A stretch of 64,000 nt of DNA from Stichopus chloronotus. Lineage: Eukaryota; Echinodermata; Holothuroidea; Aspidochirotida; Stichopodidae. How positions within the stretch are numbered: the first letter of the stretch is position 1; each line of letters opens with the position of its first letter. The stretch is taken from NCBI GenBank assembly GCA_021234535.1, contig CM037835.1, positions 4,836,001-4,900,000 of the forward strand, written 5' to 3'. The notes under the pieces are model-generated. The model was not told where the DNA came from and searched no databases. It was given only the letters and a program-made list of their open reading frames with translations. Of the stretch, positions 49,619 to 61,700 are shown piece by piece. The position numbers and the translations under genes were made by a program.

Positions 49619-52600
49619 GTAAGTCATCTTTGCCACATCGTTAAGACAATCGAAGCTCCTGGGTAATATACCTTATATTTAGAAAAAAAGACATAAAACA
49701 TTTTCAGTAGTGTCTACGTTAAACAAAAAATAACGTTTTTAGAAAACGCATGTAAAGTATACTTGTCAGAATTAGGGTTGTAAAATAAGAGGGAAATTTA
49801 TTAGAGAAATTAAAATTAATTTGGGAAGGGAGTAAAACAAGAAATGAACTCTAAAACCTCAAAAACAGAAGGTCAGCTTATTCAATCATCTTCACGTTTT
49901 CTTCATTGCTCAAAGAATATAAGAGTTGTTCCTCTTTTTAATACAAATGAACTAGACAGATTGTTCTTAACTTCTCAAAAATTGGTAAAAAATTACAATG
50001 GTCAAAGGGACGTTAGAAAACGTTACTTAACAGTGTGTATATTGGTCAAAAACAAAAGGCGTTTGTCCGCCCTTGTCGTACTCTGAAGAAACTTACAACT
50101 GTTACAACAATAAGTCAAGTGTAGTTTATTTGTAATTACTTGAATTTTAGAACCGTTCCAGTTTGACGGTATTGATTATTTTCTTTTTTTTTAATTATAT
50201 TAATGGTGGTCGTGTACAAACATCTCTTTGTTTTCTTGTGTGTCCAAAATCTCAGTCAAAATGTGGAAACCGAACGGTCGTCGATGGAGTATTTTGATAT
50301 CTTTTCATCTTTGTGTAACGACCCCTTCATTTATAAGGTCCACCGTGGGCCATTGAAGGCCCTTCAATCGCCCACGGTGGACCGTTGTTAAATGACTAAA
50401 TGTTGGATGTTTGCCCTTAGAATTTGCCCATTTGCTTAAATATCAAGCATCTTGCACTGTTGGCAAACACCTCCGCAGTGCCCCCCGCACTGCCAACTGC
50501 ACTGCTCGCTTGACCTGAAAATACAAGTGTCCTGAAATAATCATTTTCGATGCTCTGGGAGGGCTGCAGTCCCCACTAGACCCTCCCTCTGCCTCGTGCA
50601 CCGATGCCTATACCCACGATAGCGCTTGGTTGCTTATTTGATAAAAGTAATTGTGTTGTTCATATTTCTAAGCCAGATCAGGTTAAAGGTATTCTTAACG
50701 ATTCCTAGGATACCCTGAAGGAACGCCAATTTGAAGTATGACCACAAATGCTGTCTGATGGTGAAAGTTTGAAATTACTTGCCAGGGTTGGACTTGCTAT
50801 CAAGTCCAACTGGTCTAGTTCTTGATCTAGTTAATTTTAGTGGATTGTTCTGCAGAGGTTTTACAAAGGTCTCGGTATTCGTCGACCGACGTCGTCGGCA
50901 ATTCATCCCGAATCTCATGGGGCGCTAGAACGTTAGGACCAAATACCTAAAATATGGTAAAAACGTTCTACTATGGCAGTCAGATTGATTTCAATTAATT
51001 TTAAGTATTACACATTTCTTTTGTTTAGTGCACCAAATTATCTAGAAACCGGGCGTGAGATGCGGTTATTGATAGGAGTGACGTATGGATCGTATCAAAC
51101 TTGTTTCAAAGGGATGATCGAAGTGTAGACCGACCAGCGTTTGCATATTTGTTTAGAAATTAAATGAATGGGAGTCAAAAAGACAATTTACCATAATCAA
51201 CATAAACGGATTTGTCCTCGTTTAGACATGGAACACATACTCTCAGTGGCTTGTACCAATATTGATCACTACAGATTGGTTAACATATTAGAAAAGAAGA
51301 GTGCACCAATTGAATGAGATATCATTGTTTTGTTTTTGATTCATAAAGTTTAGAATGGTTCATTCACATTAGTATTCTACAAAGTAGACTAGGACGATAA
51401 ATAGGTAAGATAGGGATCTAACAGAGTTTTTCGACTTTCCGTCCTGAGTCTGCATTACGAATTATTTTCCCGCCACTGATAACCAGTATAGACAAATTTA
51501 TCGTATTGGAGTAATCCAGTAATGTTGAGTTTCATACAATTTCGTTGCACAAACCAAGGTCGTTTACAGTCGGAGGGGAAGGGGGGGGGCAAGGGTAACT
51601 GGGACGGGCAGTATCAAGAAGGAATTTTCAAAGTGTACATTGTCCAACTTTGGAAATATAGAGAAATATGGTAAAAATAAAATAAGTTAATGGGATGGCA
51701 ATGATTGAAAAAAGTCTCCATTAGAGGTCGGTTCCCTGATGATTACATGTTGTGCCAAAAAATGTGAAATAATCATTACTTTCCTGACTTTTCATGTGGA
51801 CAAAACCAATCATGTCGCAACAACTCCACTGGTGCACCCTTCAACGATAGCAGCTCCAGCTGATCAATACGATGAAATCGATCACAAATGTTGCGTCCCT
51901 GAAAGCCGTGTAAAAAGTGTACCTAAAATTGCAAGAAAATACATTTTAAATGTCATCCAAGAAAATGAAAATCCATGCCATTCAGGCAACTCTCAATATA
52001 AACTAAAATGCCAATTGAACTGTGATTTCCTTCTTACATAGCTCTCATTACATGCTTTTGTCTCCATTTGAAACTATATTTATGTAGCGTGGCGGAACGG
52101 GCCGTATATGAGTCCGGCTGGTGAGTTCGGTTAAAGGAGTGGAGATATGACAAAGTCGGTATAGAGAACGCATACCAAAGTCCGCTGGTTTACTTGCGGG
52201 AACATTTATTGATACTTTAACTGTAACACATATACACGGTAAAACGGCGTCCACACCGGACGGCAACCACACCAAGACTGACACATATGGTTAACAGAAA
52301 ACCTGAACACAACACAAATACAAAAGAACTTACATAACACGACGTAACCTAATTACCTTAAACATCCAACTAAATTCTTAACATATTATCAACCTAGGTT
52401 TGAACTCCTTACGCCTCCTTACATTTACATAACCTTTAAAAATCTACTATTTTCTGGCATAGCATGTTGTATGGAGGGGGGCTTACAGAGTCAAGTCACC
52501 TTGTACACAGTGACGCATTGATCACATTTCGTGACAGGTGCAATGGCTTTCAAAAAAAAGAAAGACAAACGAAAAGAATGAAAGTTATTTGAGTATACCA

Positions 52601-53057
52601 ACAGAGACGTCACAGATTATTGCACAACCTACCATTTTTATTTGAGAGAGTAAATTTCAAAGTTCTGCATTTCGGCTCAGGAATGTCCTGTGAAGATCCG
52701 ATATGGACCATTGGCATCATTGTTTTAAGCTTAGTGAAATATATTCGATAAATCTTCGACTTTAGGTGCCTTTCAATGCTACAGTTTTTCTATGGTCCCC
52801 ACTGAGAATATGATGCAAACGTTAAGTGGAACAACAGCAATTACAAAATGAAAAAAGACTTTTCTCATGTAAAATTACTTTCCCATAGTGCAAAAATTCG
52901 TCGCAAAGAGTTTTCACCTTCATTGTCAAGCTGAATCCCACTCAGGCATTGCCTATTTACCATCTGCGAACTCACAAGGAGGTACCCCTCCCCTTGTAAG
53001 GCAAAGTATTTCTTGATCATGATGTTCAAATAACTAAAGCTTAACCATTATACTTAC
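49619..53057. other. Presumed first intron of receptor gene 2, no gene seen
   Basis: Apart from the palindrome at 50337-50383 I recognise nothing. The short frames at 49844-50086, 50203-50391 and 51739-52041 lack family motifs. The minus-strand frame at 52048-52284 likewise shows none. Confidence 0.4.
50323..50396. repeat. 47-bp near-perfect palindrome with weaker flanking arms
   Basis: GGTCCACCGTGGGC (50337-50350), a C, ATTGAAGG, a central C, CCTTCAAT, a C, and GCCCACGGTGGACC (50370-50383) mirror each other with a single C:C mismatch. CATTTA outside each arm is also mirrored. It is unusually GC-rich for this region. Confidence 0.9.
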
Positions 53058-53409
53058 AGGGGAATAGGGCGTTTAGAGTAAACCAACATGGCATAGCAAA
53101 AAAATAGCTTAAATCGATCGTTAAACAATTCAGCCTCATCAATAAACATCTGCAAAAGCTTCATCTCCTCAAAACATTATTCATATACCTGTAATGAGTA
53201 ACGGAGGGTGCATCATTTGAATTTTGAAAAGTTTGGGTGAACAAATTATTGTTGAGCAACAAATATGTGAATTTCTATCTTTGAGAAACTAATTTCTTGA
53301 AAAGAGGACTGCTGTCCTTCCTTATAGTGATTAAACTATCATTCTATGTTCACAAACATTGGTTTGAAAAATATGGTTGTTTTCTGTAAAACAAACGCCA
53401 TATTTCCCT
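53058..53409. mobile_element. TTAA-flanked MITE, family 1, copy 2
   Basis: The 352-bp element matches 36217-36560 over its whole length. It starts AGGGGAATAGGGCGTTTAG and ends with the inverse end TATTTCCCT. The right flank is TTAA (53410-53413). The left flank is TTAC, one change from the target site. It lies in the presumed first intron of receptor gene 2. Confidence 0.88.
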
Positions 53410-55165
53410 TTAACCACGAGGGTGGAACACGGTACGGTAACTGGTGGCCTTCGTGTTGAGCTTTTTAGTAACACTGTATAAAGTAAGGCCAGCTGGGTAG
53501 GATGACCACAAGGCTAAAGATGGCGCGAGCCAGAAGTTAGTGTGAAACCGTGATCGTGAAGGATTAATAAAACAGTCTCCAGTTGAAAGGCAAGGTTACA
53601 GATAGACTGTGCCACATTAGATGGTTAGGCTTTGGATCTTTGAAGAAGCAGTGTGTCAAAGTTGGCAATGGAGACGATACAGGTGAGACGAGAGCATGGT
53701 CACAAATATGCACGCTATTGAACTCCGAGATGGCAATTTATGATCACATTTTATGCGTTACCCTAATACTCACCAACCTTATTTCCAGCTCATCCTCAGA
53801 TTTCCGTTTTGCTTTCCCACCAACCTACTTTTCTCGTCTGAAGTCTCTTGTGCATGTGCTTTAACATACTCTGTACCCTGCCTTTTCTGCACCTCTTTAA
53901 GGCATCAAAAGCATGGATATGACTTATAAATAATATGTCTGCTCTGTAGGCATAACCACAGAAACTGACTGTTACCACTTACTTGCCCTCTGAGACTTAG
54001 TTGTGTAACACCTATTAGCGTACTAACAGTGGGAAGACCATTGTCCTACACAAGTTGTTTGGTAAGCCCCATGAAGAAAATATTCAACAGACTGATACTG
54101 TGACCTCAGAAGTTATGTTTTGCCTCATTAATACTACTTCTCCCACTTCGAATAGGCATCTACTAAGTAGAAGGAACATCTGATCTTCTAAAGACCATGC
54201 AAAATCTACGTGCAGTCTTTCTCCAACATTATTTGGAAACATCCACAGATTCACTGATCCCTGATAAGGGTCAAACATCTCCTGGTAGACTTCAAAGACA
54301 CATACCATTTATTTAATCTCGTAATCAATGTCATGCCAATACACATGCATTCTAGCTTAGTCTTAACAATTCCCTGATGTTGCGAATGTAACCCTGCCAA
54401 CTCAGACTGTTTCAACGAAACATGAATGACAACTAGCACGCCTCATCCTTCATATTAATAGACAGAATACCTCATCCAATGATAGAAAATGACAGTGATC
54501 ACTTTGAAAAACAACCACTTTGGAAAGCAACGAAAATGCAAACACCTACCATTACTGTAATCACCTACATAACGAATATGCAACAGTACAGACCTCAAAT
54601 GGGTATCAAAGACATATTACTCAAGTACGGTCACTCCTTGATGGGTATCATGAATTAAAAAATAAATAGAGAAACAAAGCACTGTATTTACACATAACCT
54701 GCAAACTGATTACCAGTACAACGCTAGTGATCAGCTGTTTCGACCAACTGAATATTCACCACAAGTACACTCTTATTGACATATTGGGTACTGTTACATA
54801 TCCTATTGACAAAAATCAATAACATAATTTATTACATGAAACCTTATTTTCATAATATGTAAATTTATGGTGTAATTAAATGGGACATGAAATTTTAATG
54901 TTTGTCCTTTTTGTCTACGCAAGCACGTCTTCTGCGAAGACAATGAAGGGTGAAATCTAAGTGACGCATTGAATATTCATGTAAACTATAAAGTAAACAG
55001 TCTCCAAGTAATGTGAGTGGCCAATGAAATTTGATTGACAATCCTTAGGTATCCATTCAATCACAAGTTTAGTCGCAAGACTTGAGCAAATCCCAGAACT
55101 TCCAATTTAGACTCTCAAAGAAGGACCTTCTTTCTTGCTTTTCTCTTTCTTCTGACTTGAATGTC

Positions 55166-55245
55166 ATTGTATATATATATATTGTCATATATATATATAT
55201 TGTCATATATATATATATTGCCATAAATATATATTGTCGTATGCC
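55166..55245 (+). repeat. Tandem 18-bp repeat of ATTGTCATATATATATAT type
   Basis: About four units of TTGTCATATATATATATA with small changes are seen. Frames through it give alternating Ile-Tyr and are not genes. Confidence 0.9.
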
Positions 55246-55649
55246 TGAAATACTGATATGCAACACAGGCGCAACGTATGATACACGTACGCTATGTGCC
55301 ATTTGCAATGGAGAAAATATTGCATATCAGTGTCTCAGGCACTGTTCAAAGTTAAATATTATAGCAGCCTATACGTCTGAGATAACCTTAATTTATGAAT
55401 AACACTTTATTATAGACTTGTTGGTTAGGCTAGACTGAAGAACTTTTGTGTATATGTATTTGATGTGAATGTTCTATGATTAATACTGTTGGTTTACAAG
55501 AAAGTCAACCTTAGGTCAGACTTAGTGGTACTTTACATACGTGGTCGAACTTCAATCTTACAATCAGGTTAATGTGCATTTGAATATAATTTATTACATA
55601 GACATGTACTGCAATACCGCAATGTTTCAACGTTCATATATTTCTTCAG

Positions 55650-55731
55650 ATGCCTCGGTTTATGATCCTATGTCTTGGCTTTCCATTTGTTACCATGGCA
55701 ATCGTGTCAGGTTCTTCATTTCAAGACAGAG
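55650..55731 (+). CDS. Receptor gene 2, coding exon 1: signal peptide
   Basis: The ATG lies directly after TTTCTTCAG, and the exon ends at GTGAGT, phase 1. It encodes MPRFMILCLGFPFVTMAIVS followed by a short mature N terminus. Length and phase equal those of the exon at 26789. Confidence 0.85.
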
Positions 55732-58700
55732 GTGAGTAATACATCAAAGTACAATAAGATGAACTAACTTCACTTCATAATTTATATTGTATCACTCACG
55801 GTATCCCCACACAAGTATAGAAGACTGACAGTCACACATAGAATACATTATGATGCGTTGGCATGACAATGGTACAGCATTCGGTTTAATTGCCTTTTGT
55901 TGTTTTTAGATGTAGGCGCCTCAAACCGTTTTAGAGGATTTTGCAAGTTTCAGATACTGTATACTGAGTTCGAGAGGTCAAGGAAGTATCTCTTAAACAA
56001 ACAAAAAAAAAAGAGGAAAAAACAAGAAAAAAAAAACGGCAAAGATCTACTGTACGCTTTTTGCTTTCCTCAGTAGGCCTGCTTATAATTTTAAATAAAA
56101 GGAATCCAAGAAACCACGGTGACTTGGAAGCATTACCACAAAATGAGATGGAAATCTCATCCTGTGACACTGTTTTCTTGTATTTACTGTACTCTTGCAT
56201 TCTAGTAGAAACTTTCTGGTACATTTACAATAACCATGACGGTGGAAAATTCATTCTGCATGCAAAAAAAAAAAATGTTACTTAGCAATTGCTCTTTTTG
56301 ATGTAAGGAGACACAAAGAGGACTTTTTGAGATTTAATTCAACAGTGTGAGTCTGTTTGTTTGTTATTAAACAAAAACCTAGATTGGAATAAATGCAATA
56401 TCCAATGCGTTATGATGGCCGGAAGCAATTGTACTCAGTGACAGGCTTGCAAGCCCAACGACACCGACTTGCGAATTCTTCCCCGTAGGATGGCTGTGGA
56501 AGCTCTATACATTATTCATGTAAAATAGCCTAGACTCGAGCTATTGCTCTATGCGTAATGCCATGTCTATACCCTGTCAGCTTGCACTGGTGTGGTTCAT
56601 CTAGAATGAAATGTGATCGTCAGGTTCCCCGGACATTTGGCCCACTTGGGTCTGTATGCTCATTTGATTAGTTGACCATTCATATTTGGTCCCCCTGCCG
56701 AAGGGCCTTGGCAACACCAGTGCTCATTGGTCTATTGGATTCAAATTAAAACGGTCTTAAAACGTCACAACAGAATGCCACTCATCGCACTCCTCGTTCT
56801 TCACCTATTATTCATCTGCATAATGTTGATTGTGGAAAGACTAATATCACGATTTTAAATTGCTAGAGAGAAATCCAGTCCTCCGTAAGTAGGAGACGAA
56901 TGAAAATATCAAAGCGGGAAAGTTAAATGGAAAACATGGGAGTCAAAGTGATTTGAAATCTCGGGGAGACTTGACTGACGTTAGGCGGTGAATCATAGAC
57001 ATTGATTATTGTGCAGGTAAATAACTACACAGACACTAAGTACATCAAACATAGGCAGGGTAGGGCAGGTGACGAAGCCTCCAGATCCGCGCTGGAAAAA
57101 TTCCTTAAAAAAACCTCTGAAATGACGAGGATATTCATACATTATATATCTCTACGGCTATACTCTAGCCTACTCTGTGTCTCTACGGCTGCATTTGGCA
57201 AAAATAATGGATATTCTCCTGTATGTTTTGGGATTAGAGATATGGGCCGTTTACGTATAATATAAGTAAACTCATACTGCAACTAACCAACACGAAAATT
57301 TAAGTAAGGATAGTGTTTTCATTTTGAGGCCCATGTAGGCTACAGAGAACTATTGCTGCTTGTCATTTGTCAATGCAATTTTAAATTAAAAAGGAAGAGA
57401 GAGAAAAAGAAAGACAGAAAGAAAGAAAGAAAGAAGTGGAGAAAGAAGAAAGAAAAAAAAAGAAAGATAAAATTGCGAAGGCTCTATGTTCATATATCAG
57501 AGATATTGTTCTTGTTCTTATATAGCATTTCCATTGAACACTACCTTTTTTATATTTTTGTTCTAATTTCTAGAGGATCTAAGGCCGTGGTGTGATAACA
57601 GTCCAAATACGACTATTTCGTGTTACGCAAACACATCTGGCTACAATTCCAACGGCTCTACACTTTGCTTAGGAATATGGGAAGAAAATTTGTAAGTATA
57701 CATAAATGACACCCCACGATATTCCACATTTTGTATAGCTATTCGAAAGACGATTTCAGAAAGAAAATGTAAATTTACCACTCGTTTCGTACAAGGTGCC
57801 GTGCAGCCAACTACTTATAGTGTAAACTAAACGGAAATTGTGAAAATTCCATTTGTCTATTAGAGGTAGCACTCACCAGTTAAAAAGAGAGATGCTTTTG
57901 AATCAGTGTTAGGCAATAAATGAAGAAATCCTACAAAAGAATTTTACATAACAAGAAAAAAATCAATCAATCCATAGCTCAATCAATCAGCAACAGTATT
58001 TTTTGTTTCATCTATTAAATGTTGGCATGTCGCATTTCCTCTGCTTCATTTATTATCTTGAACGGTTTTTGCAAAGTTTCGTTACCTGTGTTAATGCATA
58101 CTGACATGATATTAAAAAGACTCGTCCTTATTATTTTTAAAACAGGTTATACCTTTTGTTCTTACCATCCTTTTTGTATTGATAATTACAGGATCTCTGT
58201 AACTCTCCAAACCAGTAGTACGGTAAACATTGAAGTTTATACTGAAATATAATTTGAAACATGACTGTGGACATTACAAGTTGAGAGAAGAAAATTCATG
58301 AACTTTAATATTGCAAATATACCTTTTGGAATAACGTGACTTGCAGAATTGTTATCGGGATGCTAAAACACTGTAATTCAATAACAATGACAACAGCAAA
58401 CGATCTTACACTTTGAACAATATTTATGCAAACAATGGTAATTCAATGGGAATAACGAAAATAAAGACTTCAGTGCGAAAACATATCAATCTACAGCTAC
58501 GTTAGCGTTGCGCAATTCGACTCAAACTTCAAATTACGTTGCTCGTTAATGTCATAGACGAAGATAAGACTGGTGCGTGGTTAAGAAATAGTGATGAAAG
58601 TAACAATTTGTATAATATGAATCAACAAAGAAATATCAGTAGGCATAAAACTAGAATGGAATATTTGGTATTTTAACGAACAGCGTTTCAGTATCCTACT

Positions 58701-61700
58701 CTCTACTATTATCACCCAAGCACTCCCCACCCCTACTTTCGTTCAGTTTATTATCTCATTAACTCATGGAGCTGTAGGGGCTAAGATGATTCACTTGGCT
58801 AGTGGAGTTATAAATTATACTCTGCATGATGGATGAGGAGACCTTTTGCCATTTAAACACTTAAAGTGGATTATTAGCGAAGCCCAGGGGTACCCCATGG
58901 TAGAGTGACCAAGAGTATACAGTTCTGTTGGGTGGCATAAATGGGTAATGTATTTGAACACTCCTGCCAATTATGGGAACGTTATTTTTAAGTCAAACAA
59001 TAATTTTAGCAGAGCCAGTTCCTGCATATAACTAAGAGACTAATGTGCAAATAACCCATAGAAGGATGCTCTTATATCATGCCCCTAACTCTAACCACGA
59101 GACCTAACCTTAACCTATATGGTATAACCTAACTTTACAACTGTGTTCTGTAGTGTAATACATGCAGATACTTTTAAGCAGTTATTGCTATTTGAGCCTA
59201 AGTAGTGGCACTAGGCTAGGCTTTAGCTTGCTACCTTACAAACAGTAAGATATCAATATTGTAATTTTATGTTCTGCTACTTCCCACGGTCTTATGTTTG
59301 AAGAATGTTTTACCTCACAGGAGGCTTGGCATGATTCTCCAAGCAGAGTCATATTGACAGCAAGTGTTCTGTTCCTGCTCTAGGTCTTTGTGACATGTGG
59401 TTGCAGTAAACTATTACAAATCCCCTTGTGCAGGCCCTGTTTTTCAGACTTTATTAGAATCAGTGCGTGATGGTGATGAGATACGCAACTCCGTGGATTG
59501 CCCTCTTGTTATCTCATCTCTACACGTGTGATGCACGGGATGAGATATTAGGCTGTTTTCGCCAACACGATGGAAGCGCAGAAAGTACAGGGAATTAATC
59601 AGTCGTGACGGTATATGTACTCGGACACGCGTCGCTCATTTGTACGGTTTCGCACTTTATGAACGGAACGCTCAGGATGAAACATACCTAATAGCATGTG
59701 GTTACTGGCCGGGCGCACAAGTCTAGAACGAACGTTAATTTGCCTGAGAACGGTTGTAGATTTCGCCAGGACGGAGGATATTTGCGTGGTCACTATGGTG
59801 ACTGTCCCATTTTGCACACTGCACACTGAATTCTACGTCAGCGTCCTGTTTGCGAAAACAGCCTATTGTAGTTGCCTTGAGACGTTAAAATGTATTACGG
59901 CTCTCCCAGTTGCCATAACAACGGTTGCCATGGTAACATTATGTACCGGTATGCTAAATATATGAGACGTGGGGGGTCTGATCTGGTATGGTCCTTAAGG
60001 TGACCTGAACCCCCCATTATGATAGGGGTCAAAATGTGTAAAGGTGTGAGTGTGTGTGTGTATCTGTTTGAGCGAAAGAAAATTTCAGTATCAAAAGTTT
60101 GCGTACGCAACTCCTCCTAGACCGCAAAGTCGATGAGGGTCAAAGTTGGTGCACAGGTGATCCATGGCCTGAAGTTGTGTCTCCTATCTATATTTAAGGT
60201 CTGAAGTCAAAAGTCAGAGATCACAGGTCACAGGTGAATTTTGTTTTTTTTTTGGGGGGGGGAATGGATATGTGGAGTGTTTCTTAGAACTGTTACAATA
60301 CACGCAGAGTGGTGGCGCGGTGATCTGAGAAGTAAAGGAAATCAAAGGATTATTTGGACGCATACGCGATATCCATGTTCTTTGACGCGCACGCATGACT
60401 GCTACATTTCATAACACTTGCGCGTTACCGACACATCCATGGCCGAGGGTGCAGTAAAACAGTTAACACGCAGAACATCATATTTAAAAATTAACTGCTC
60501 TTACTATGAGCGCCTACATAATGCAACAGTAAAGGCCTCATTGGTGTTTCAAAAACATACTTCTAAAGTCGCTCCTTGGTCGGTATCGAGAATTGTAGTA
60601 TTTGGTGAAAAAAGCACTGTATTTAAAAATAATCTATCAACTGATCACACAGTCGCGGGGTCAGTGATCCTGAATTGATTTGACGAACTGAATATTCAAC
60701 ACTATAGTATATTTCCAATTGGCTTGTTCAAAAGTACACGCGCTTGATTTGAATGGAAACTGTCAACCACTATACATTATCGTATTTTACAATTTTAGTA
60801 ATCATGTGAGAACAATTCGAAATAATATGACAGAACTAACCACCTGAAACCTACTTATTTCCCCAAATTGTCTGAATGGTGGAATTAAAGTCTTACCGAA
60901 CTGTTGGACATCAACGTTTTTACTTTTTGCCTACACGCAAGCAATCACTTTAAATGTGTTTCAATGGGGTAAAAATTACACAGTGGTGGTGGTTTGGGGG
61001 TTCTGATACTTAGGCCAACATGGTCTTCAGATATCAGTCAATGCCACCTTAACTTTTGCAGATTCAAAGTCATCCTTCAAGTCATGCATCCCCATAAACA
61101 ACACTTGCCGGAGTCCTCATCCCACTTCTGCTGTTAAATTCAGTTCTTCGATTTAAGGTCTCTAAAGCCTTTCACTTTGGTTTTGTCCTTTTTTTTCAGA
61201 GGGAACCCTTCCAAAATAGCGGAGAGTTGCAATAGTAGTGCCGGAATCTTCAAAATCCAGGTCTCTCTAGATAAATCGTCTGCAAGGTACTTCCATGTTC
61301 GGCTAATAAAAAATGGAAATGAGTATAATACAGTGCGACTTGATTTAACTGAGAAAGGTAAGCCTACTTTTATCCGTTTATAAAGACATTTTCTTTTGCA
61401 TGTAAGACGTTTCTGTCCTTTATAATTCGTGAATTAGTTAAGAAGACAATAGTTGTTAGATCGTAGCGTGTTAGTTGAAGAATTGATATTTTCTTTATAA
61501 CATATTTGAAAGGTTATCTATCCAATCGTTTTAACCAATCATGATTAAATATCACCAGCAAAGAATGATAAGAATATCTCATCCTCTTTGCATTAAATAC
61601 AGCAGAGTATCATGAGTACACTGCAGTTTGTGCTAAATGGTGGGGGGGGGGGGGGGGTGGAGGGGAACTCCTCGTAAATCAGAACGATTGCTGAATTCTT

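Noticed and set aside
55069..55402. Frames of 79 and 106 codons on both strands
   Set aside because: They pass through the 18-bp AT-rich tandem repeat and show no domain.
57353..57595. Lys/Arg-rich 80-codon frame
   Set aside because: It is a translation of the GAAA purine tract and then runs into the receptor exon in the wrong frame.
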